A stretch of DNA of 64,000 nt, taken from contig NMRA01000372.1 of the NCBI GenBank assembly GCA_002633005.1, forward strand, positions 313,627 to 377,626, in the 5' to 3' direction. The position numbers were made by a program, and so were the translations under genes. The notes under the pieces are model-generated. The model was not told the DNA's origin. It searched no databases and saw nothing but the letters and a program-made list of their open reading frames with translations. Source of the stretch: Phoronis australis. Taxonomy: Eukaryota > Phoronida > Phoronidae. Shown here in pieces: positions 28,501 to 40,500 of this stretch (the first letter of the stretch is position 1; each line of letters starts with the position of its first letter).

Positions 28501-31500
28501 AGCTTGCCCCGCACACCATACCCAGTCAAGCGAGAAGTGAGGCGGAACCGTGGTATAATGTCCCTAAGAGAAATTTTGCATCCGGAGATAGAAGCCTGGG
28601 TACCCCATATCTTGGGATCAAATGCAGTGGAAATGTGCAGCCTATTAACTTTCGAAAGATTTTTCTACTCAAATGCACGGCATACAACCCACACGCCATA
28701 GCTCGGCAATTACGCACATCTCCAAAATTTGACGGATTCGCTCAGTTGCAGGATTTTACGGTAAAAGAATACTTTTCGTACTACATATGCTGTCTTGATC
28801 GTGAAAATTATCTGGGGTGCAAAATGAAATCTCGATTTATAATGTTAACTTCTCTGCTTGCCGAATGTTTTTACTGTTGAGCTTAAACTTGCGTCTTTTT
28901 ATTGTGAGGCGTCATTTGGGTGAAAATTCCATCACCGTAGATAGAATGTTCCACAGCTGGGCACTGACACAACTTACGTTGTTGTGACAATTTGGGCCGT
29001 TGTGACAATTTGGGCCTGCACTCATGACTAAAGCACAGGCCCAAACTGACACACACACACAAATTGTTGCGACAATCTGGGGCTTCAGCGCTTACTCAAA
29101 TTGCCGCAGTTTTGAAGTTGTGACAACTTGGTACGGTGTGACAAATTTTGCCTGCACAGTGCGTGCTTGTCTTATTACACTGTAGGAAGTAGAGTTCAAG
29201 CTATTTCAACAGGGTGGCGATTCCGCGTGAGAACAGCCAAGATTCACTCCACAGGACAAGAATAAGATGAAGTGATTGGCCATCGCTTTCCTGAGTGGTC
29301 ACGAGGAAGTGAGTGATATTATGGGTAAATTCAGACTTCGTATATCTCATTTGACAAATAGTGCTCCACATAAACCGCGCGACACTTCCACCATGTACAG
29401 TATATACAGTAGAGCTTAAAATTCTACAGGTGTGAGGAGAGGCCATTTAGGGTCCATTTTACTACTTAAAGTGTGTTTTGGCGGCACAATGCTTTCATGT
29501 TTTTATTTTACTGGATAACTAAAAGCTGGATAAAGTGGCTAAAACAGGGCCAAATATCTTTGTGACCGTCTTTTGTTAGTACATGTTCAAGTATAGCAAG
29601 AATGGCTGGCGGGTATGTACCCGCCGGTTGTCCTCAGAAAATGTTTATGTCTCGACTAAGCTTGCGATTTGAAAAATAACTTTATAACTGGTCCTTAACA
29701 AATTGGATACACGCTATGAAAGCATACCATTGCTTGAGTCCATGCAACGCAGACAACTATTTTGTACTCAAGGAAATTTTTTTGTTGGAACAGAATTTCG
29801 ATTGTTGTCAGGTAGCAAATTACAAAATTGTGTAACGCATAAGCTCACATAGCCTTTGGTGTATGTTGCGAAGCATCTGTCCGTCGACGACGTATTTGGA
29901 AAGTTTGGGTCTTTGGGAATGGTCACTTGCACGTCCTTAATGGCCATAGCTGCTGCAACTGGCTTGCCATCTGTGTTGTTCATAGAGGGCGCCAAAAGCT
30001 CGGCCTAAAATGGAAAACAGTCATACGATGTACATGTACTCAATTAAAACAGTTTTGTGTCGAATGTGTTCTCAATTTTATCATGTCAGCGTTGTGTCAT
30101 TTCACTACACAAACCTCATAAGCCACCGAATATTTTACAATACAAACGAGGAAAATCTCAGAGACAGCATTGCACAACCGGGGCAAATTCAACTTAATAC
30201 TCGACATTTGAAAATTGACCAAAGAGGTGGGACATTTCGACTGAAATTTCAAATTTCACGCAATACAATTTGTCAACTGTCTATCTCGTCCTACCATGAC
30301 AACAATGATTTCTGCATCAAGTTTAATAACTATGCACACAATTTTTGTAATTAGCATGACTCTTTCGTGACAACTAAATGCCAAAAAGGACGTGAATGAA
30401 AAGCAGACAGAAAACAACTTCTTTCGTTTGCATCACTCGAGGTCTCCTGAGTCCTTCCAGGGGTTGCACTTGCGATGACGTAGGCATTTACCTTCAAGTC
30501 CGTTTGCAGGTTTGGAATCCAAATGCTCAACTTGAAGCTGATGACGTCACCGACTTTGACATTAGTTTGACTGGCAAAGGCACCTGTTTTCTCCATCGTG
30601 ATCGTAGTCACGCTGGGTAAACCGGCCCCGGTCTGAAAGGACAAGAAACAATTTTGGTTTGGCAACCACAGCACTCCGTTTTCATGGGCAGCACAGCATT
30701 GAAGTAAGTGGGGGCGATGCCCCCCCCCCCTCCCCCTAGCCCCCTGTGGTGCGTGCCGCCCAGGTCTGCGATGAGAAAATATGTAAACGACTGCAGCCTA
30801 TCTACTCATATGTATACGGAACTTCAATAAAAACAACATATGCATGCAAAGGCGTAACATTCGGTTTTGTTAATTGATATTAACAAACTGCTCTGTTATT
30901 CCATCATAAAGCAGTGTGTCTTAATCGATCTGAATATCTAAAATATAAGTGTGAGTATTTGGAAAAGCATTTCTGTTATCCCTGTTTTTTATTGTTTCGC
31001 GTACAGTGTAGCTGTTTGAGTTTGTTTTAGCCAGTTGAACGAGACGAAATGCAATTTTAATTGTTAACAATGTAAATCCTATACGTGGTTTTTAATTCTT
31101 TTTAAATTATTTTGAAATATTTGCAAGTATTTGTCTTCCGCCGGGGTATCGATATGTTTCGGGTGAATGTAGATACATGTAGTCCCAGTATAATCAAGTA
31201 ACACGCCTTCCCATCGTTGCATTGGAACGTTTTTTGATAACAACAATGATATAGTATGAAATACGAACAAAACAAAGTCATCAGTTACTTACGATGGCAG
31301 CCCAGCATCCTGAAAAATAGAGAAACAAGTGTTTGATACCTTATTAGTTATAGGGCATTTGCGACGCTCTGACGACGTCACGCGCAAACACATCTTGACA
31401 CCATTCACACTGCATATCGAGACGCTTTGGTGGATCTAGAANAAAACAGTCATACGATGTACATGTACTCAATTAAAACAGTTTTGTGTCAAATGTGCTC

Positions 31501-34500
31501 TCAATTTCATCATGTCAGCGTTGTGTTATTCCACTACACAAACCTCATAAGCCACCGAATATTTTACAATACAAACGAGGAAAATCTCAGAGGCAGCATC
31601 GCACAACCGGGGCAAACTCAACTTAATACTCGACACTTGAAAATTAACCAAAGAGGTGGGACATTTCGACTGAAATTTCAAATTTCACGCAATACAATTT
31701 GCCAACTGTCTATCTCATCCTACCATGACTACAATGACTTCTGCATCAAGTTCAATAACTATGCACACAATTTTTGTAATAAGCATGGCTCTTCCGTGAC
31801 AACTAAATGTCAAAAAGGACGTGAATGAAAAGCAGACAGAAAACAACTTCTTTCGTTTGCATCACTCGAGGTCTCCTGAGTCCTTCCAGGGGGTTGCACT
31901 TACGATGAAATAGGCATTTACCTTCAAGTCCGTTTGCAGGTTTGGAATCCAAATGCTCAACTTGAAGCTGATGACGTCACCGACTTTGACATTAGTTTGA
32001 CTGGCAAAGGCACCTGTTTTCTCCATCGTGATCGTAGTCATGGTGGGTAACCCGACCCCGGTCTGAAAGGACAAGAAACAATTTTGGTTTGGCAACCACA
32101 GCACTCCGTTTTCATGGGCAGCACAGCATTGAAATACATGTAAGTAGGGGCTATCCAACCCCCCCCCCCTAGCCCTCTGTGGTGCGTGCCGCCCAGGTCT
32201 GCGATGAGAAAATATGCAACGACTGTAACCTATTTACTCATATGTATACGGAACTTCAATAAAAACAACATATGCACGCAAAGCCGAAACATTCGGTTTT
32301 GTTAACTGATATAAACAAACTGCTCTGTATTTCCGTCATAAAGCAGTATGTCTTAATCAATCTGAATATCTAAAATAATTAAGCATTTGGAAAAACATTT
32401 CTGTTATCCTGTTTTTTAATTGTTTCGCGTACAGTGTAGCTGTTTGAGTTTGTTTTAGCAAGTTGAACGAGACGAAATGAAATTTTAATTGTTAACAATG
32501 CAAATCCTATAGGTGGTTTTTAATTCTTTTTTAAATTATTTTGAAATATTTCCAAGTATTTATCTTCCGCCGGGGTATCGATATGTTTCGGGTGAATGTA
32601 GATACATGTAGTCCCAGTATAATCAAGTAACACGCCTTCCCATCGTTGCATTGGAACGTTTTTTGATAACAACAATGATATAGTATGAAATACGAACAAA
32701 ACAAAGTCATCGGTTACTTACGATGGCAGCCCAGCATCCTGAAAAATAGAGAAACAAATGTTTGATACCTTATTAGTTATAGGGCATTTGCGACGCTCTG
32801 ACGACGTCACGCGCAAACACATCTTGACACCATTCACACTGCATATCGAGACGCTTTGGTGGATCTAGAATATTGTGAGCGGGTGGACGTAGTTACCATG
32901 TATCCACATTTTTCTTTTCAGCTGATGTTTATCTCTTACGTTTCAGATACGGCTCAATATTTTGAGACGTCTGACATTACACCGTCGTCGTGCATGTCGC
33001 CGGCGATTTACATGATGGGAAAAACAGTGCATTATGTCGCTTTTTCGTATTTAGAGTATCGCTTTGCTGTAGTGAGTGAAACATGAGTTGATCGTGACAC
33101 CTTCGTAGTCAGGACACATGCAGAACTTCCAAGGTGATTCCACTCCTAATTTTCCTTTCCTCATTTCCTAGGCCATGGAAAATGATGTAGTATGGATTTT
33201 GAAAGCTATTGATTAATTTGCAAGATCTATGCGACGTGCGTAACGGCGTCGCACGGTTATCGCCTATGGGACACTACGACTGTTTTCCTTTGTAGCGTCT
33301 TTGCTGGATATACTGCACATGTAACAAAACAGGTCGCACGGATGTCGTACCTTGGGCGCCCACTAGCAAGTTACCGATAAATGGTTACCATTATCTTTAT
33401 TATAAAAACAAAAAATAACTGAACAATAGATACGTTTGTCTACCGATATCTAGGCGACGCGCTTGCGCACTAGTTTCCCGTGGGTGATTTTCAACCATTT
33501 TTGTTCGTTGAAGTTTCGCTATGAACGTAACCCGTGGTTATGCTCCTACAAAAAGGCGAGACGATTTAAAATCAAGCTATTTAATATTTTTTGTTTCTAG
33601 GAGACAACTTCGAAGTAGACGACACGTAAATTACCTATCACATGCGTTATAATTATTACCAATGTATCATGTCCCCGCCAATAGAGGGTTAACTCGAATG
33701 TTCTGGTCTTTTAGCCTCAGTTTTTCTTTGTGTCGCGCAATGTGATGGCCTTGCTCATTAGCAATTGGTCATCAAGGGTTTGGTCGCTTCAATCTCCTTT
33801 AAGTCGTCCGCGTGGCTTGTTAGGTTAGGTAGACTCTGGTTCAGCTTCTCCTTACTGGCGCTTTACAGTTAGGAATGTTTGAAAATTGAACATTGGGAAA
33901 GTCTCAAAGTCTCAACAGAGGTGACCCTCGTCTCTCGGCGCTTTGCATCGTAGAATCATTGATGACGATCGCTGCATACAATGTATCACTCATTTGGTTT
34001 ACATCAAAATTTGTACGGTTGCAGTTCACACAGTTGGAGAGGTGAAAAGCAAACCTCAAACTGCATATTTTACGGATGGTTTGAGGTTTGAACAATGTGA
34101 GTTTAGATGTAGTTGGGGAATGGGAACGTCTTGGTGATGGCCCGTTTCGGCTACGGAAATGTCCATTGTAGTAATCTCCAAATAACTTCAAAATTTTGAG
34201 AAATGATCCAAAAAGTAGAATGGTTTTACTCCCTGTCCAAAATGAGCCATCGAAAGAATTCGGTTCGATTCTACAACTAAAAAATGGATGGTTTGAAGTG
34301 CTTTAAAACATCATTTAGCTTGTGTTGACAAGTGACTTCCTACTTGTGCATAGCACTGCAAATTTCAATCGTGAATTCAATATCCCAAAAACGAGGAAAT
34401 AGAAGAAAGGCGGCTTCAACTGGAAGTTTCTTAGCTCCACGGACATGAGTATGGCATGTGAACGTACCCAGCGCCAGTGTGTAATGTCCACCAAAACACG

Positions 34501-37500
34501 AGTTGTGCCACATCCGCGCTTCCCCGGGAAAATGAAGAGAGTCACAACGTGGACGAATACAATGCTCGTTATTCCTTATACCACAAACCACGGAAAAACG
34601 AGCACCAACATTTGACGACTTTTCACATTGAAAAAGATGGAGCCGATGACTTCAACTGTGATTGGTTGTCTCGGTTTCCGTCGTATGCATCGACCAATAA
34701 ATGCTCGTAACTCGATATCAGCTAACTAACATAACGCCAGATAGTGTTTCCAGGTGTTCTGGAACCACAAAGAAGAAAGCCAAGCAAACCAAGGGTTGGG
34801 GTAGTACATTTGATTAACTTTTCCCAACTACACAATTAATTTTGAAGACAATATACTTAAAGTAATTACAAGGTAATTTATGAGGGACTTTGGAATGAAA
34901 AAACACTTAATACTTTAATTACTAATTGCTTAGAGGTGTATTTGTACCATGACCTTAACCTAAACACAGTTACAAATTGTAAATTAAATCATTTCATGAA
35001 TGGTAGAAAGAGGCTGATCTAGGATTTTGAGTTGGGGGGACAGGGTACAGTATTAGCCAGGATTTTGCCCGTCAGACATTCGCACCCCCTAACTGCCAAA
35101 TGGAATCTGGGAGCATTTTAGTGGTGCCCTGACCCCCTTGGACCCCCCTCCTAAATTCCACAACTGGTAGATCTTCTCCGCCTATCGAATTTCCATTCCT
35201 TTCTATTCTGGGATTCGCGTGCTAACCTTATCACATTGCCACCCCTTGAGCACGTCTGGGAAGGAGTTATACTACGTAGTGCTTGACTTTCTTACAAAAG
35301 AGCTCAAAATCGCGGGACTTTGACATTGTTGAACGCACCTCTGCCCGGATCATTCTAGTCCTCAGTCCACGCTGAATGCGCTGAAAATTTGGTCATGGAC
35401 GTGTCCGTTTCTAATCTTGCTCGTTTCTCTGCACAAAAATTCAATTTGCTGAAATTCAATTTCACGGGCGTGGTTCCTGTAAGTGGTTGCTACGGTGTAT
35501 ATCCTGCGGTGTTTTGGCGTGAAAAGTAAACAAACTGACGCAATTAATCTCTCTAGTGCAATTGTGTTTTCATATCTGACATCACAAAGTCACATGAATG
35601 TTTAATTCTAGGACCCTACGGTACAGTCTTGTTGGGAAATACGTACACTGCGCTGATTGCACTTAATCGACTTCATTGAGGCTTATGATTACTTCTCGAT
35701 GATGACTTCCGGCTTTTAAACCAATCAAATGCCTTATTCCATTGATCGTTCAGTTTGTCGGTCACGAGTTATATCAACCAAGTTCGAATAGTAATTACCG
35801 ATGGTTGCCGTTATCTTGGTTAGACCTTAACCCGATGAACATAACATACTGAGACGTATATCTAATTTTCGACTTGAATCCGTTTCCACCCTGACTATAT
35901 CTCGACAGAACAGGCATTGCTCATCGTTGTCGATCTCGCGACAACTTACGGCGCCATACCGTTACAGAATTCAACAAATACATGTATCGTCGAGTCGAAA
36001 TAACGTAACTTCACATTGAACTGCGCCAATGGTTTGACAAAAATGCTACTTTTGCGACAAAAATGAGCAAACTTCCAAATAATTCTGGCAATGTGTTTAT
36101 CCAAGTTTGTCAAAGTTCTGTCCAACTCCCTGTCAAGCTTATTTTGATAACTACATGCACAAAACGCACCGAGAGTGGCGTATATGAAGTAATATCCTTC
36201 GGTCTCGGTCGATACGTATTCAGCAGTCTGTAGCACATCCTTTAGAAAGAGCGCATCGCTCGATACGTGGGGATATTTTAATATATTTTAATAACGACGC
36301 TCGTCATTTTAGTGTTACTAGTTTTACTATTTTACATTTTTATTCATCGGTAACTGCAAGGCATTGCAACATCTCTCAGGTTGATGATATGGGCAAAACC
36401 TCTTGGAAATTTCGTCAAAATCTCAAGGCTTTCCGAGGAATTTTGACGAAATTTCCAAGAGGTTTTCCCATGTCATAAATCTGAGACGAGTGTAGGATTT
36501 GGTTCCTCAATTGAACCGTAAAAACAGTCTTTTTTTGCTGAAAAACTCTACGTGTCTAAAACAGTCAACCACACGACGCAACTTTTGTAAAAACACGCTT
36601 GCGCAATGTAAATTAATTCAGTTACGTTTTCTTAATAGGTTTATCTCAAGCTTAAAAATTGTAAATTGCAGTCAGATTTCGTAGCAAATATTAAAGTTTG
36701 GATCTAATAAATATTCTTTGAAGTTGTAATATTGAAACTTTACAAATGTTTCTAAATAACAGTCAGCAAGGCTTCCCCGCGCTTGTACACTGAATTGGCT
36801 GTAAAGGAGATTGCCACACTATTTAATTAGTCATTTTTAACGTCTTAATCGGTCTATATCCACGTCGCCTCTAATACGTCACCTTGCCGAGAGGTGTCGC
36901 GTAAACATGTGAGAAAGGTGAGAAGCGACGCAGCGACGTCAATGGTTCGTCTGCAGAGTGAATGCCGCTATATTGCAGTGCATCGGTTCCCGCTTGTCTG
37001 AACTATAAAGCTGCGAAGAAAGCGGGTATATCGTTTTTTCGACTTCCTCGAGAGCCCGAAATGTTTAGGAAGTGGCTTGCGGTAGTGAAGAATGAATGGT
37101 ATGCTGTTAATAAAATGTATGAGGCCGGGAAACATCTCCGTGTCTGTGGCCGGCATTTCGTCGACAGTGATTTCTCTGACGAATTCCGGTTTACCAAAGA
37201 ACTATACATACGTTCCGTTGCCTATGCATGTTCACTACGACTCTCTAGTAGTACTTCTTGATCAATGTATTCTGGTTCGAACTGATAGCCTGTGAAACCT
37301 AACGATCCGTGAAGTCTTCTTCGGATGAATTCTTGACTAAGTCGGGATTGGCGCCGGGCGAGTTGCCATTTAGACGTTTATTATTCTGCGTTCTATTTCA
37401 AAATGGATTATTCTCATCTTAAAATGATCCTAACCGATGTGAAACTGAAACAAAGTTTGTCTCATTAGATACACTGATTTGTAACGCCATGGAGTCCTCG

Positions 37501-40500
37501 TGAGTGCAAATGTTTTGAGAAGCCAGCAATATGAATAAACTACTGCGTTACTGGCGTATGATTCCGACAACAAAGGTAATTGACCGGGCATCGAGGCCGT
37601 GTGAGCGCATGCTAATTCAGTGTTTACTGACAGAAAGCTGTTGTGAAACAATTACTCGATTTTATATGCTATTGTCACGTGTTAGGGGAGTCTTTATTTA
37701 GAAATACAAATACATTATTCAAATTATTACTGTACAACCTTTGCCCTGACGGTCTGTGGAAGGGGAACCCGACTTCGCGGCTCCCGACAAGAAAAGTGAG
37801 TAGATTTTCAGTTTCGTGGCTAATTACGTGCACATTATTTCTTAGGCTCACTGTTATAGTCTTTTCGTGACTGGAGGTTTAGTTTCCAACTCAAGCTGGT
37901 TTATGTTCATGCCAGTTCCGGCGGCCGCGACGGGCCTGATCGGGTTCCTAGCCACTGGCCGGGATAACGATTTGTTATTAAACAGTTGAATCGTAACACA
38001 TTCCAGGTCATGTGAGAAATGGTTGTATTGCATTCGACTGATTCAACGCGTACCGGGGATAAAGCAAACTGTATCAAGTATCAGGCTTCAAAAACAAAAA
38101 ATGACACTGGCTGATATGGGAAGCCAAGTTAAATTTTCGAAGGAAGAATTTCGCGTCAACCATGAAAAGAGCAGTCGCAGGCTGGGTGGGCCCTTAACCC
38201 ATGCATTGTGTCTTGCGTTTCAAATGTTATCTTTCCTAAATTCGTGACTGTGATCGTTTCCCTGGACTAGATTTAGGTGGGTGCATTACAGTTTATTTAC
38301 ACTCACAATTACATGTTTGAAGCAGCAAAAACGCTCCTCTTGGGAGAAACTTACTTTTGGTTCGTGGATCATTTGCGGCTAAATCGATCTCAACTTGTTA
38401 CTTACATATACAGTAGGTGAGTTTTAGTTTTAAAAAGAAAAGAACCGTTTGTTATTGCTCAAAACCATGTATTAAATTGGCACGCCGAGACAACTCAACT
38501 TGTAGAGCCTTGTCTCGTGAGCGATAACGCACAGCCAATTTTTCCAAGACTGAGAAACCTGACCTGTTTTGACTAAAGAACAACTTGAGAACCATTTCAT
38601 AACGGTACATGTACGTCAAATGCAGTGGCGTATCTAGAGGGGGGCTAAGGGGGCCATTCGCCCCTCCCCCTAAAATTCTCCCAGATTACATTTGTAGTTA
38701 CAAGGATGCGAATGTCTGACGGGAAAAATGGCTAATACTCTGCCCTATCCCCGCCATCCTAACTCAAAATCCTGGATCCGCCCCTGAAGCGCCTTATCAA
38801 AAGTTGGTGTTTGTGGTGAAAGGTAGGTTTATAGATTTCCTACATGTACATGTGACCTTTGTGTGGCTTAAGGTAGTTTTCGAGAGCGGCAAAGTAACTT
38901 TTGTTGTAACTAATGCTAACGCAACTCTGATTCTGTCTGTTATGTGGGAAACAGTAAGAGTGCCGCGCTCTTTCGTCTACTGTGTAATTGGCAAACACTG
39001 AGCAGATGAAGCGTAGAACCGATGTCTTTTGGAGTATCATGTTGACCACTTGGGGTCAATGAGTGAACAGTTGTATCTTTCTAACTTAGCTCTGATCGAT
39101 TTTTTTCGAAATTCACTGTCAAACCCGGGGGGCAAGTCAGTTGGTGTAACTTGTCTTCCAAATTGGTGGATACATGTATGCCCGGCCAAAATGTATAGGC
39201 TATCCATAACAGGTAGAATCGTGCCCCTGATATTTGTACCTGCATACATGTATGCCACAGAGAGCTTAAACCATGGCTAGTACATACACATGTAATTATA
39301 CCTCGTCTGGAAAAACTCCTTCCAAATTATATACCGTTCTTTGTCTATCGCCTGGGTGACAAGCAAACTGAAGCAATAAACCGAAACTAATGTCAAGCAA
39401 AATTGTAGTCTCCATATCATTTGTATACTTTTTAAACTAACCGGCACCTCGGAGTAATATCAAAATGTTGAAAAGGCAACCCAAACCTAGAACGCTGAAA
39501 ACGGCACCCCACCTTAGTTGCACGTTCACACTATTCCCATTAAACTGACTGCCCTCCCCCCGGGACTTGCATACAGTATACATCAAGCACCACACTCCGT
39601 TCCGTTAACTCACTAGGCATCGATTTTAATCTTCGCTATCGAGCATTCTTCCGCAGGTTCGGTGACTTTGGCGTTTCAACAAATCATGAACTAAAATGTA
39701 CAGTAACTACTGTACAGACTGTAGGAATTGCGCGTGTTCTCGTTTATGCACACAAACCAAATCGATTTCAGATTTCATGTAAAGAAGGATGTGATATTAG
39801 TCATCCATTTAGAACAATAAAATGAAAGTTTCGATGCTGTCTACGGCAGGATATGACGCTGAAGGTTGAATCAAATAAGTATTGATAAAGTCAGGCGAAT
39901 TTCACGACGCACGATCTTGTACTAACAATAAATTGACCCTTTTCGCCTGTCAGTGTCTGCGGTCATCCTCAGGGCAGTGGTAAAGGGGACAGCTTCTTGC
40001 CCATTATACCGGAAAGAAAACACTTTGGGTATAGGAAACCCCATTTAGGAAAGCGTGAAACAGGAAGTGAAATGTGACGTATGTCACTACCCTCTTTCTG
40101 ACGTTCATGACATCTTATTACGTTACCCAAGGCGGGAACTTCATCACGTGACTCCTAGTCCAACTAACAATCATTGTGAGTTTGACCGCTGACATTCACG
40201 GTCAAAACATTCAGTCTACAGGTACTAGCCATCATTGTGAGTTTGACCACTGACATTCACGGTCAAAACATTCAGTCTACAGGTACTAGCCATCATTGTG
40301 AGTATGACTGCTGACATTCACGGTCAAAACATTCAGTCTACAAGTACTAGCCATCATTGTGAGTTTGACCACTGACATTCACGGTCAAAACATTTAGTCT
40401 ACAGGTACTAGCCATCATTGTGAGTATGACTGCTGACATTCACGGTCGAAAACATTCAATCTACAGCAAGTAGTCAATTTTGTCTCCTGAAATTCCCCTG

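Larger units (their letters stand above)
30010..31440. repeat. Tandem duplication B, copy 1 (contains exons 2 and 3)
   Basis: About 1.43 kb, near-identical to 31443-32870. It ends GGTGGATCTAGAA immediately before the N at 31442; copy 2 ends with the same bases and then runs on into new sequence. Confidence 0.88.
31443..32870. repeat. Tandem duplication B, copy 2 (contains exons 2 and 3)
   Basis: Starts directly after the N with AAAACAGTCATACGATG, which corresponds to 30014 in copy 1. It includes exons 3 and 2 and the C-rich tract near 32157, whose length differs from copy 1 (30720). Confidence 0.88.

Noticed and set aside
28395-28880. 161-codon plus-strand ORF in the intron between exons 4 and 5
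   Set aside because: No recognisable motif, odd composition and no splice or start context. It overlaps another long chance frame, so most likely chance.
40171-40475. CRISPR-like array
   Set aside because: The units are contiguous 61-bp minisatellite repeats without spacers, in a eukaryotic setting.
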